A stretch of DNA of 43,101 nucleotides from Bacteroidales bacterium (GCA_012522855.1 JAAYJQ010000007.1:1-43101), one strand, 5' to 3'; shown: positions 9,320 through 18,418, numbered from the stretch's first letter. The notes: generated by a model from the sequence alone, not told the origin. Translations and numbers: made by a program.

Positions 9320-10417
9320 ATGAGAAAACTCTTATCCATCTTCCTGTTCGCCGCCGCCGGCTTTCTCTCTTGCGCATCCAGCTGCGAGAAGGAAAAGCCG
9401 GGCGGCGCCGCGAAGACCGTCACGGTCAGCCCGACGAGTCTTTCCATCCCGCCTGAAGGCGCTGCGGAAACCCTTTCCGTGACCGCTGACTGCGATTGGG
9501 GCATCACGGCGGACGACAAGTCCTGGTGCGTGGTGACCCCGACCGGGGGCGGTGCCGGAACCTCCACCGTGACCGTAGAGGTCGCGAAGAACAGTGCCTA
9601 CGAGGCCCGGAACACGAATGTGGTCATCCGCTTCGGAGCCGAGACGATCACCGTTCCGGTGGAGCAGGGCTTTACGGATCTCGAAATTGTCGCTCCGGAA
9701 GGATATTCCCTGGTCTGGGCGGAAGAATTCACAGATTCCGAGATCTCTAAGACGAACTGGAGATTCGAGAACTGGGCTCCCGGACGTGTCAACAACGAAC
9801 TCCAGCGCTACGTAGCCGGAGGCGTCCTCGACGGCAATCGCACTGCTTTCCTGGAAAACGGCGTCCTGCACATCCGGGCGATGAAATACAACGGCCAGGT
9901 GATCTCCGCCCGCATGAATTCAACGGAATCCTGGCTCTACGGCTACATAGAAGCCCGCATCCAACTCCCCAAGGGGAAGGGCACCTGGCCCGCCTTCTGG
10001 ATGATGCCGGACGATTTAAGCCAAGGGTGGCCGGCCTGCGGAGAGATCGACATCCTGGAAGAAGTGGGCGTCAACCCGAACTACACCTCCTCCTCGATCC
10101 ACACCAAGCGCTACAACCACATGATAAACACCCACAAGACAAAGGAGATCTACACCCCGGGCGCGGAAGACGAATTTCATGTTTACGCGGTGGAATGGAC
10201 TCCCGACTATCTTCAGTTCTACACGGACGGAGCGCCGCAGATGCGGTTTGCGAACGATGGTACCGGAAACAACGACACCTGGCCTTTCAACAAGAAATTC
10301 TACGTCATCCTGAACCTCGCCTGGGGCGGAGACTGGGGCGGCTGGGACGGCGTCGATGAAAGCGCCCTGCCCTGCACCCTGCTGGTGGACTATGTACGCG
10401 TATTCCAGAAAAAGTAA
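9320..10417 (+). CDS. BACON-domain GH16 beta-glucanase lipoprotein (laminarinase type)
   Basis: This 365-aa protein is predicted to cleave internal beta-1,3 (or mixed-linkage) glucan bonds outside the cell. It has a signal peptide with Cys at 18 and 22, a BACON domain at about 33-117 (VTVSPTSLSIPPEG to VPVEQ), and a GH16 jelly roll from about 130 to the end. The catalytic motif is GEIDILEEVG: nucleophile E242, D244, acid/base E247, the ExDxxE spacing of laminarinases and lichenases with a beta-bulge. TWPAFWMMP and the terminal VDYVRVFQKK are also family hallmarks. I chose the ATG at 9320 because it begins a clean signal peptide; the frame is open further upstream inside the preceding gene. 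It is cotranscribed with SusCD and strongly suggests a beta-1,3-glucan substrate. Confidence 0.93.
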   Translation: MRKLLSIFLFAAAGFLSCASSCEKEKPGGAAKTVTVSPTSLSIPPEGAAETLSVTADCDWGITADDKSWCVVTPTGGGAGTSTVTVEVAKNSAYEARNTNVVIRFGAETITVPVEQGFTDLEIVAPEGYSLVWAEEFTDSEISKTNWRFENWAPGRVNNELQRYVAGGVLDGNRTAFLENGVLHIRAMKYNGQVISARMNSTESWLYGYIEARIQLPKGKGTWPAFWMMPDDLSQGWPACGEIDILEEVGVNPNYTSSSIHTKRYNHMINTHKTKEIYTPGAEDEFHVYAVEWTPDYLQFYTDGAPQMRFANDGTGNNDTWPFNKKFYVILNLAWGGDWGGWDGVDESALPCTLLVDYVRVFQKK

Positions 10418-10438
10418 GGAGGTGGGAACGAACATCCG

Positions 10439-12055
10439 GTGAAAGTGAGACTCCATCGATTTTTGAAGACTTGCCTGGCGGTTCTGGCCGCCGGGCTTGT
10501 CTTCGTTGCTTGCAGGAAAGAGAATGATGCCGTCGAACTGCCCAAGCAGCCCGCCGGCTATCAGGAACTGCTGGCCGCCTATCAAGCCGGATTCAAGTAC
10601 TTGTCTTGTGATTATTCCGGCACTACGACGGTCCGCTTCGAGAACGGCACCGTATCCATTCCGCCCGACGGCTTGAAGATCCAAGACTGCCGATCCTGCG
10701 CTCCGCGGGTGGTGAGCCTTTCTCCTGAAAACAAAATGTGGTGCTTGGACGGCATCCTGTCCGGGGTGAGGTACCACGAACACCTTCCGGATGAGCAGGC
10801 CACGGTTGTCTACGCTTACATCGACCCCTATACCCTCCATCTCTACATTTCCAACGGGAACGTGCTCGATTTTCCGTTCGACGAATCCCTGCTTCCGCGG
10901 GAATTCCGGATGCCGGTCATCCGGATCACGCACTCCGGCACCGAAATCACGCGGGAGGCCTATGTCGAGGGCAGCATCACCATCGAGGATCCAGACCTCG
11001 CCTATTCGGAAGCCGCTTCCTTTTCGGCCTCGATGCGGATCAAGGGGCGGGGCAAGAGCACCTGGTCCATGCCGAAGAAGCCCTACAAGATCAAACTCGC
11101 GGAGAATACCTCCCTGCTGGGCATGCCCGGGGACAAGGACTGGGTGCTGCTGGCCAACTATGCAGACAAGTCCCTGATGCGGAACAACATCGCGATGGAG
11201 GTATCCAGAATCTGCGGTCTGAAGTGGACACCGCAATCCCGGAATGTGGAGGTGTTCCTCAACGGAAGCTACCAAGGCGTCTACAATCTCGTCGAAGACA
11301 AAGAGGTGGCGAAGCATAAAGTCAACATCGGAAAGAAAGACTGCTACCTTGAAATGGAAGAGGCTTTCGATGAGCCGCTCCACTTCCGGACGCCGCACAA
11401 TGTCCCGATCCAGGTCAAGGAACCCAAGAATCTCTCCGAAGAAGAATGGGAAAAGGTCCGGACCTACATCCTGGACTTTGAAGAGGCTCTCTTCGGTCCG
11501 GATTTTACCGATCCGGTCAAGGGATACGCCGCCTGGATCGATGTTGAATCCTTCATCGACAATTACCTTGTCCGCGAGTTGTCCAAGGATATCGACGGGA
11601 ATCTGCGCAAAAGCTCATTCCTCACGCTCAAAAAGGGTAGCAAGCTGGACTTCTATCATGTGTGGGATTTCGATCTGGCATTCGGCAACGCGGACTATTT
11701 TCCGGACGGGAACAACGGGCCCACGGGCTGGTGGATCAAAGACTATGGAAGCCTGTCCGTCAGAAACACAGGCTGGTACCACAGACTTTTCCAGGATCCC
11801 GCCTTCGTCCGGAAAGTCAAGGATCGCTGGAAAGCCCTCTATCCGGAGCTGACAACCGTCCCGGCATTTCTGGACAAGGCAGTCCGGGAAATGGGCGATG
11901 CGCCCGCCAGAAATTTCAAAAGATGGGATATCCTGAACATCTACGTCTGGCCGAACGTCATGGTCACCGGATCGTACGATCAGGAAGTCGCTTATCTGCA
12001 ATCTTTCTACACCCGGAGGCTGTCTTGGATGAACGACAGCCTTGCCGGGCTGTAG
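10439..12055 (+). CDS. CotH-family (spore-coat-kinase-like) lipoprotein
   Basis: This 538-aa protein carries a lipoprotein signal (LVFVAC, Cys at about 25), an N-terminal region of about 120 residues, then a CotH kinase-like domain from about 155 to 530. Recognisable pieces are RIKGRGKSTWSMPKKPYKIK, WVLLANYADKSLMRN, FLNGSYQGVYNLVE, KDIDGNLRKSSF and VWDFDLAFGNAD; the last two hold the Asp residues that bind metal-ATP in characterised CotH kinases. The start is GTG at 10439, the only good start for the signal peptide; a strong AGGAGGTGG lies about 16 bases upstream. CotH of spore formers phosphorylates coat proteins; what an extracytoplasmic lipoprotein CotH does in a glucan locus is unknown. 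It is the last gene of the SusCD operon. Confidence 0.85.
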   Translation: MKVRLHRFLKTCLAVLAAGLVFVACRKENDAVELPKQPAGYQELLAAYQAGFKYLSCDYSGTTTVRFENGTVSIPPDGLKIQDCRSCAPRVVSLSPENKMWCLDGILSGVRYHEHLPDEQATVVYAYIDPYTLHLYISNGNVLDFPFDESLLPREFRMPVIRITHSGTEITREAYVEGSITIEDPDLAYSEAASFSASMRIKGRGKSTWSMPKKPYKIKLAENTSLLGMPGDKDWVLLANYADKSLMRNNIAMEVSRICGLKWTPQSRNVEVFLNGSYQGVYNLVEDKEVAKHKVNIGKKDCYLEMEEAFDEPLHFRTPHNVPIQVKEPKNLSEEEWEKVRTYILDFEEALFGPDFTDPVKGYAAWIDVESFIDNYLVRELSKDIDGNLRKSSFLTLKKGSKLDFYHVWDFDLAFGNADYFPDGNNGPTGWWIKDYGSLSVRNTGWYHRLFQDPAFVRKVKDRWKALYPELTTVPAFLDKAVREMGDAPARNFKRWDILNIYVWPNVMVTGSYDQEVAYLQSFYTRRLSWMNDSLAGL

Positions 12056-12070
12056 CGAGTCTGCGCGTTA

Positions 12071-14671
12071 TTATTGCTCCACCGTATAAGAGCCGGCGGC
12101 ATATTCCTTGGCTTCGGTTTCACCGGGAAGGGTGACGGAAGCAGTGGCTCCTTCGGGGATCGTGAAGTTCCAGATCCACTTGTCGCCCTCATACTTCCAT
12201 TCGCTCTCGATGCGCCCGGCGGCGGAGTCGTAGGTCGCCTTGACGAAGCCGAGCCGCTTGTCCGGAACCGGCTTCATGATGATGCGCTTGAAGCCTGGGG
12301 CGGCCGTATCCGCGGCGATGCCGCAGACCGTCTTCCAGATCCACTCGCAGACACAACCATAAGCGTAGTGGTTGAAGCTGTTCATGCCCCGGGGGCCCAT
12401 ACCTTTGTCAAGCATGTAGCTGTTCCAGCGTTCCCAGATGGTGGTCGCACCGTTGTCGACCGAGTAGAGCCAGCTGGGATTCTTGCGTTGGAAGAGCAGT
12501 TCCCAGGCAAGATCCGCCATGCCGTTTTCGGTGAGGGTGTTCATCAGGATGGAGGTGCCGAGAAAGCCGGTCTGGAGGCAGTTGCCGTGCCGCGTGAAAT
12601 TCTCGCGGAGACGGGCGGTCAAGGCGGCCTTCGCCTCCCCTTCCACCAAGCCGTTCTTCAACGCGAAAAGGGCAGGTGTCTGCATGGTGTTGAGGATCGC
12701 GGTCTTGAAGGCTCCCTTCCCATCCAGGAAAGTGTTCTTGAGATAGGTCTTTGCTTCAGAGACCATGGTCTCATATTTACCGGCGTCACGTCCTGTCGCT
12801 GCCGCCATGTCGCGCATCATGCCCGCATCAATGGCCCAGTAGGAGGCGCTGAGATAGTTCCAGTAGACGATCGCTTCGGGGAGCGGGATCCGCTTTCCTG
12901 AAGCGTCACTGGTAAAGGCGCTGCCTCCGGAACTCTCCAGCGGTTCGTAACTCAACCAGTCCGCCCACTGATAGTTTCCGTTCTCGACGCTCAGCGTCTC
13001 GTGGTCATACTTCGTGGCATTGACATGATCCATGTAGCGTTCCATCGCGTCCCAGTTTTCCTCAACGATCTGCGTGTCACCGAACTGTTTCCACACAGTC
13101 CAGGGGACGATTACGCCGGCATCGGCCCAGCCCAGCCGCATCATCGAGGTCGGTTCGGCGCCATATTGTCCGATCGGGGCCACGCCGGGGAAGCCTCCGA
13201 ATTCACTCTGGGTGTCGCGCATGTCGCGCATCCATTTGTGGAAGAACTTCTTCGTGTCGGCAAAGAAGGTTCCCGTCTCTGCGAACACCTGCGTGTCCGC
13301 CGTCCAGCCGAGGCGTTCGTTGCGCTGGGGGCAGTCCGTGGTCACCGAAAGATAGTTGGACAACTGTCCCCAAACGGTGTTCGAGATCAAGCGGTTGACC
13401 TGCTCGTTCCCGGTTGTGACCACGCCCGTCTCCATCTCTTTGTCGATGGACGTCACCGGGAGAGAAGAGATCGACCGGAAACGGACTTCGTCCGTGGCGG
13501 TGATGGAAACATATCGGTAGCCGAAGAAAGAGCAGGTCGGATGATAGCTGACATCGCCCTTTGCATCCGCGAAGGTGTAGCATACCCGCATGCCCTGCTC
13601 CGGAGTCCTTAGGTTCAACCGGTGGACGCTCCCTTCCGGGCCGTCCATGCCGCGACTCTTCGCGCCGTTGCCGTCATTGAGCAACTCGCCGGGCAAACAG
13701 GTCAGCTTTGTGCCTTCCTTCGCCTGGAACACGAAGGACGGGACGGCGGAGCAATTCTGCCCGAAATCCACGACCAGGGTCTCTCCGGGTAGAACCGTCA
13801 TAACCTCGCCCGGAGTGAATTCACGGACAATGCGCACCTTTCCATATTCCTCCTCGCTCTCACCTTCCACGCCCTCCCAAACATAGGCCTGAACAGGAGA
13901 AAGGGTGAGATCCGGGCGGAAATAAATCTCCGCTCCGTCAGACGGGAGAATCTCCCCTGCGAATTCGGTGTTCGCCTCCGGGACGGAGAGTTTTTCGGGG
14001 GTCGCGTAACCGGGAAGTTCGCGGGCATCGTATTCTTCCCCGTCGAAGATGGCGGCATGTTTCACCGGGCCGGCGATCCCGGCCTTCCAGTTTTCAAGGT
14101 CCGTTCCGTAGCGCTTTACACTGCCGTCGGCGAACGTGAGTTCCAACACGGCACGGAAAGCGCACTTCTTTCCGATCATTCCCTCATGGCCGGACGGGGT
14201 GACGATTTTGTCCGCCCACCAGCCGGGCGTCACCTGGGCGGAATACGTGTTTTCCCCTCCCGCCTTCGTGACGATGGCGTCCGTCAGGTCGTAGGTAAAG
14301 GATCTTTTGGTCTTGGCATAGTGCGTAAATCCCGGTTTCAGGATTTCCCGGCCGACCGGCAAGCCGTTTACGTACAGTTGGTACACGCCCAGTCCGGTGG
14401 TCATCCATTTGGCCGAAATCACCTTTCGCTCGTTTTTCAAGGTCGAGACGAACCAGTTGGCGCCATCGGCGGCGCGGTTGTTGTCCGGATCGCGGACCGC
14501 GCCGGTCACGACCGGGGCATCCGCCGCGGAAAGCCAGATGGACTCGTTCCAGGCAGCGTCATCCAGGGCGTCGGTACGGACGCCGACTTCTGAAGGAAAG
14601 GAGGATCCGCAAGCCATTGCGGAAGCGGCCGCGAAGGCGGCGACAAAGAACTTGATCAATTTTTTCGTCAT
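12071..14671 (-). CDS. GH78 alpha-L-rhamnosidase
   Basis: This 866-aa inverting glycosidase removes terminal alpha-L-rhamnose. A signal peptide with Cys at 21 (SAMAC) marks it as a lipoprotein. An N-terminal beta-sandwich follows, containing the family signature LYVNGLPVGREILKPGFTHY. The (alpha/alpha)6 barrel carries the general acid region DCPQRNERLGWTAD near residue 445-458 and the general base in TTIWERWNSY near 743; the usual DCPQRDERxGW has N for the second D here. The C-terminal beta domain closes with AKEYAAGSYTVEQ. The gene converges on the CotH gene with 15 bases between stops, and diverges from zwf. Rhamnose is not part of laminarin, so it may serve a different substrate from the glucan operon. 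Confidence 0.92.
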   Translation of the reverse strand: MTKKLIKFFVAAFAAASAMACGSSFPSEVGVRTDALDDAAWNESIWLSAADAPVVTGAVRDPDNNRAADGANWFVSTLKNERKVISAKWMTTGLGVYQLYVNGLPVGREILKPGFTHYAKTKRSFTYDLTDAIVTKAGGENTYSAQVTPGWWADKIVTPSGHEGMIGKKCAFRAVLELTFADGSVKRYGTDLENWKAGIAGPVKHAAIFDGEEYDARELPGYATPEKLSVPEANTEFAGEILPSDGAEIYFRPDLTLSPVQAYVWEGVEGESEEEYGKVRIVREFTPGEVMTVLPGETLVVDFGQNCSAVPSFVFQAKEGTKLTCLPGELLNDGNGAKSRGMDGPEGSVHRLNLRTPEQGMRVCYTFADAKGDVSYHPTCSFFGYRYVSITATDEVRFRSISSLPVTSIDKEMETGVVTTGNEQVNRLISNTVWGQLSNYLSVTTDCPQRNERLGWTADTQVFAETGTFFADTKKFFHKWMRDMRDTQSEFGGFPGVAPIGQYGAEPTSMMRLGWADAGVIVPWTVWKQFGDTQIVEENWDAMERYMDHVNATKYDHETLSVENGNYQWADWLSYEPLESSGGSAFTSDASGKRIPLPEAIVYWNYLSASYWAIDAGMMRDMAAATGRDAGKYETMVSEAKTYLKNTFLDGKGAFKTAILNTMQTPALFALKNGLVEGEAKAALTARLRENFTRHGNCLQTGFLGTSILMNTLTENGMADLAWELLFQRKNPSWLYSVDNGATTIWERWNSYMLDKGMGPRGMNSFNHYAYGCVCEWIWKTVCGIAADTAAPGFKRIIMKPVPDKRLGFVKATYDSAAGRIESEWKYEGDKWIWNFTIPEGATASVTLPGETEAKEYAAGSYTVEQ

Positions 14672-14768
14672 GGCGATAAGATGTTATATGGGGCAGCATT
14701 GTGGTTACAAACTATGAAGATAATGCCAATTTGCGTAACATCAAAATGGAATTTGGGGAAAAGAATCG

Positions 14769-14776
14769 TATTTTTG
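14769..14776 (+). promoter_or_regulatory. Bacteroidota -7 element for zwf-pgl
   Basis: TATTTTTG fits TAnnTTTG exactly, in the 153-base divergent gap between the GH78 gene and zwf. The predicted leader to the zwf ATG at 14825 is about 42 nt. A TTTG at 14752 is too close to be a standard -33 box. Confidence 0.45.
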
Positions 14777-14824
14777 CGCAGGAAGCGTAATGTCCGATAA
14801 TTACTACGATTAATTGGAACAGGT

Positions 14825-16324
14825 ATGAACCATTTTGTGATGATCATTTTCGGGGCGTCGGGCGACTTGACGAAGCGCAAGTTGATGCCTGCCTTGTTCA
14901 CCTTGTTCAGCAACAAGCGGCTGCCGGAAGATTTCTCGGTTCTGGGCACCGCCCGGACGAAATATTCGGACGCGGAATTCCGGGACTACGCCCTGAAGCA
15001 ACTCCGCATCTTCGTCAAGCCGGAAGAACGGAATGAGGAACGGTTCCGCGCTTTCTGTATTCGCCTGCATTATATCACGCTGGATCCTTCGCGGGAGGAA
15101 TCTTATCCGAGGCTGCGGGACAAACTCGAATCCGTCACCGGCGAAACCCGCCCGGACAACCTGCTTTTCTATCTTGCGACCCCTCCCGCCCTCTACGGAG
15201 TGATCCCCCTGCATCTGAAAGCGGTCGGTTTGAACACCCCGGGCTCCCGCGTGATCGTGGAGAAGCCCTTCGGCTCGGACCTGGCCTCCGCAAAGGCCCT
15301 CGGAGAGACGTACAAATCCGTATTCGACGAACAGCGAATCTTCCGCATCGACCATTTCCTGGGGAAGGAAACCGCGCAGAATATCCTCGCTTTCCGCTTC
15401 GCCAACGGGATCTTCGAGCCGGTGTGGAACCGGAACTACATTGACTATGTAGAAGTGACTGCCGTTGAAAACATGGGCATCGAGAACCGGGGCGGCTTCT
15501 ACGATGCGGCAGGCGCCTTGCGGGACATGGTACAGAACCACCTCATCCAACTGGTCGCCCTGACTGCGATGGAACCTCCCGTCCTCTTCGATGCCGACAA
15601 TTTCCGCAATGAGATCGTAAAGGTGTACCATTCTCTCAAGCCACTGGATGAGGAAGATTTGCATAACCACATCATCCGAGGGCAATATACGGCGTCCGGA
15701 GGGGAAAAAGGCTACCGGGAAGAAAAGGGCGTGCGTCCGGATTCCCGGACGGAGACCTTCATCGCCATGAAACTGTTCATCAACAACTGGCGATGGAGCG
15801 GGGTTCCGTTCTACATCCGGACCGGGAAGCAGATGCCCACCAAAGTCACCGAAATCGTGATCCATTTCAAGGAGACCCCTTACCGGATGTTCCGGGGAGA
15901 GTCCGGAGAAAGCTATCCGAGGGGAAATCAGTTAATCATCCGGATCCAACCGGACGAAGGAATCGTCCTGAAAATCGGCATGAAGGTCCCCGGCACCGGG
16001 TTCAAACTGAAGCAGATGTCCATGGACTTCTCCTATTCCCAGCTGGGAAATCTGGACATCCGGGACAGTTATGTCCGGCTGATCGAAGATTGCATCCAGG
16101 GCGATCCCACCTTGTTTACCCGGAACGATGCCATTGAAGCCTCCTGGCGGTTCTTCGACCCTGTCCTGAACTTCTGGAAAACGTGCCCGGAGGCGCCCCT
16201 GTACGGCTACCCTGCCGGCACCTGGGGCCCCAAGGAGAGCGACATCTTGATGAAGGGACGTGGCGCGGGGTGGACTAACCCCTGCAAGAACCTCACAAAC
16301 AATGACTTGTACTGCGAACTATGA
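14825..16324 (+). CDS. zwf: Glucose-6-phosphate 1-dehydrogenase
   Basis: This 499-aa enzyme oxidises glucose-6-phosphate to 6-phosphogluconolactone with NAD(P)+, the entry to the oxidative pentose phosphate pathway, in the cytoplasm. The Rossmann motif is IFGASGDLTKRKLMPAL near the N-terminus (about residues 8-24), and the substrate/active-site signature RIDHFLGKET lies near residue 178. Length is normal for the family. Its stop overlaps the start of pgl by four bases (ATGA), so the next step of the pathway is translationally coupled. The usual third partner, 6-phosphogluconate dehydrogenase (gnd), is not beside it in this window. The start codon ATG at 14825 follows a weak purine-rich stretch and leads straight into the first beta strand. 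Confidence 0.96.
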   Translation: MNHFVMIIFGASGDLTKRKLMPALFTLFSNKRLPEDFSVLGTARTKYSDAEFRDYALKQLRIFVKPEERNEERFRAFCIRLHYITLDPSREESYPRLRDKLESVTGETRPDNLLFYLATPPALYGVIPLHLKAVGLNTPGSRVIVEKPFGSDLASAKALGETYKSVFDEQRIFRIDHFLGKETAQNILAFRFANGIFEPVWNRNYIDYVEVTAVENMGIENRGGFYDAAGALRDMVQNHLIQLVALTAMEPPVLFDADNFRNEIVKVYHSLKPLDEEDLHNHIIRGQYTASGGEKGYREEKGVRPDSRTETFIAMKLFINNWRWSGVPFYIRTGKQMPTKVTEIVIHFKETPYRMFRGESGESYPRGNQLIIRIQPDEGIVLKIGMKVPGTGFKLKQMSMDFSYSQLGNLDIRDSYVRLIEDCIQGDPTLFTRNDAIEASWRFFDPVLNFWKTCPEAPLYGYPAGTWGPKESDILMKGRGAGWTNPCKNLTNNDLYCEL

Positions 16325-17034
16325 TTCTGCGTATTCATCCGACAAGCGCGGACGCCTCGCGCGTCCTGGCCGAACGCATCCTGCAGATCGCAGGAAACGC
16401 TTCCGGCTTGGTGAACATCGCCTTGAGCGGTGGCAGCACCCCGGCGCAAATGTTCCGCCTCTGGGCTTCCGAATATAGCGCCCGCACGCCTTGGGAGCGA
16501 ATCCGATTCTTCTGGGTGGACGAACGCTGCGTGCCTCCGGAAGATGCGGAAAGCAACTATGGTATGACGAAAAGAAATCTTCTGGATCTGGCGCCGATCC
16601 CGCCGGAAAATGTGTTCCGGATTCACGGGGAGAACGATCCCGCATCGGAGGCCCAGCGGTATGCCGCGCAGGCGGAATGTCTGATCCCGGGCACCGTATT
16701 CGACATTGTCCTGCTGGGCGTCGGAGAAGACGGGCACACCGCCTCGATCTTCCCGGGACAGGAGACTTTGCTGACGGCTGCGCAGACCTACGCCGTCGGG
16801 GTGCACCCGACAAGCGGGCAGCGGCGCGTAACCTTGACGGGGCAGCCCCTGATCAAGGCTTCCCGCCTGTGCTTTCTGGCCGCCGGCCGATCGAAAAGGA
16901 AAGTGGTGGCGGAACTCAGCGCATTATCCGGTGCCGGTCCCGCTATTTGGGTAGCCCGCAACGCCCTGCATCCGGTCGAGTTGTTCACCGATGCGGAAGC
17001 GGGCGCGCTGCTCCGGGATCAACCGGGCTCGTGA
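16321..17034 (+). CDS. pgl: 6-phosphogluconolactonase
   Basis: This 237-aa cytoplasmic protein of the DevB/SOL type hydrolyses 6-phosphogluconolactone made by the upstream enzyme. Family marks are ALSGGSTPAQMF near 34-45 (phosphate-binding loop), FFWVDERCVP near 62-71, and LGVGEDGHTASIFPG near 134-148, which holds the catalytic His. It overlaps zwf by four bases and ends 6 bases before the stop of the converging aldo/keto reductase gene. No terminator hairpin was seen between the two convergent genes. The length is standard. Confidence 0.95.
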   Translation: MILRIHPTSADASRVLAERILQIAGNASGLVNIALSGGSTPAQMFRLWASEYSARTPWERIRFFWVDERCVPPEDAESNYGMTKRNLLDLAPIPPENVFRIHGENDPASEAQRYAAQAECLIPGTVFDIVLLGVGEDGHTASIFPGQETLLTAAQTYAVGVHPTSGQRRVTLTGQPLIKASRLCFLAAGRSKRKVVAELSALSGAGPAIWVARNALHPVELFTDAEAGALLRDQPGS

Positions 17035-17040
17035 CGCGGA

Positions 17041-18375
17041 TCACTGCCTGCAAAGTTCCACCAGCCGGCTCATCTGATTCGAAATCCGAATCTGCTGGGG
17101 GCATTTCGACAGACAGGCATCGCAATTCGTACATTGGGTAGCCCTGCTCTCGGCGGGAAGCGCTTTGAAGTAGCCTTCCTGATAACGCTTTAGTTTTTCA
17201 GCATAGTCGGGAGCGTCTTTGGCCGGTAACGGGAGCAATTTCGCATCCACTGCCTTATTGTAATAGGCGAAATTACCGGGAATATCCACCCCGAACCGAC
17301 AGGGCATGCAGTATCTGCATTCTGTACAGGGGATCGTCGGATAACCCCGCATCGCGTTGGCGATGCTGGCAAGCAGCTCATTTTCCGCAGGCGTACAGGG
17401 TTCCAGCGGGGAAAAAGTCTGGACATTCTCGATCAGATGTTCCATGTGGGTCATTCCGCTCAACGTAACCAGGATGTTCTGATGGGAGCCTACCCAGCGG
17501 AAAGCCCAGGAAGCGATGCTGTCATTCGGGCGGCGCGCCTTCAACTGACTGGCGAGTTCCTCCGGCAGATTGGCCAGGCGGCCGCCGAGCAGAGGTTCCA
17601 TCACAACATTCTGGATGCCGAGTTTCTCGCACTTGTTGTACAGATATTCAGCATCCGCGTCCGACCGCTGGAGGGAAGCATGCCGCCAGTCGAGGTAATT
17701 CATCTGAATCTGGACGAAATCCCACTGGTATTTTCTATTCAACCCCAGCAAGTAATCGAAAGCGGAGACATCTCCGTGATAGGAAAAACCAAGGTTGCGG
17801 ATCCTCCCCGCCTTTTTCTCTTCCAAAAGAAAGTCCAGCATGCCGTTGTCGATGAAGCGGGTCTTGCAGGCTTGGATCCCGCCGCTGATGTTGTGCAGCA
17901 AGTAGTAGTCGATGTAGTCCACTTGAAGCCGCTTCCGCGATCGTTCGTACATTGCCTTGGATTCCTCGAAACTGGTCGCTCGGTTGTTGGAAAGTTTCGT
18001 CGCGATGAAATAACTGTCTCTGGGGTGCCTGGAAAGAGCCTTGCCGGTCACCTCTTCCGAATCGCCGTAGCTGGCAGCCGTATCAAAATAATTCACCCCG
18101 TGCGCAAGCGCGTAGTCGACTTGCCGGTTGACCAGTTCCTGATCGGTCACGCCACCTTTCCGGGGAAGCCGCATCATGCCGTAGCCCAGAAGGGAGACCT
18201 TGTCTTTGGAATGGTGGTTGACCCGATAGGTCATTTTCGTATTCGCGGGAGCGACGGTCTTGCGCTCCTTTCCAAATCCCCGAACGGGACTGACGGCGAG
18301 CGCCATCATGGAGGCGGAGCCGATGCCCAGGCTTCTGATGAAATGCCTCCTGTCCATTTTGTTTTTCGATGCCAT
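17041..18375 (-). CDS. Tat-exported aldo/keto reductase with C-terminal 4Fe-4S ferredoxin domain
   Basis: This 444-aa protein joins an aldo/keto reductase barrel to a ferredoxin-like tail. The N-terminus holds a twin-arginine signal (DRRHFIRSLG, residues 8-17) and a hydrophobic stretch, so the folded cofactor-loaded protein is probably exported. The catalytic set is visible: D98 and Y103 in NYFDTAASYG, K127 in FIATKLS, H161 in YYLLHN. Two Cys clusters follow: C350, C353, C356, C359 and C415, C418, C421, C425, as in 4Fe-4S proteins. The start could also be the internal ATG at 18357. Its substrate is unknown. The gene stands alone, convergent with pgl and divergent from the peroxiredoxin gene. 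Confidence 0.9.
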   Translation of the reverse strand: MASKNKMDRRHFIRSLGIGSASMMALAVSPVRGFGKERKTVAPANTKMTYRVNHHSKDKVSLLGYGMMRLPRKGGVTDQELVNRQVDYALAHGVNYFDTAASYGDSEEVTGKALSRHPRDSYFIATKLSNNRATSFEESKAMYERSRKRLQVDYIDYYLLHNISGGIQACKTRFIDNGMLDFLLEEKKAGRIRNLGFSYHGDVSAFDYLLGLNRKYQWDFVQIQMNYLDWRHASLQRSDADAEYLYNKCEKLGIQNVVMEPLLGGRLANLPEELASQLKARRPNDSIASWAFRWVGSHQNILVTLSGMTHMEHLIENVQTFSPLEPCTPAENELLASIANAMRGYPTIPCTECRYCMPCRFGVDIPGNFAYYNKAVDAKLLPLPAKDAPDYAEKLKRYQEGYFKALPAESRATQCTNCDACLSKCPQQIRISNQMSRLVELCRQ

Positions 18376-18418
18376 GTCTTCTAATTATGTGTTCAATATC
18401 CGTATGTTGTCTAAGATA

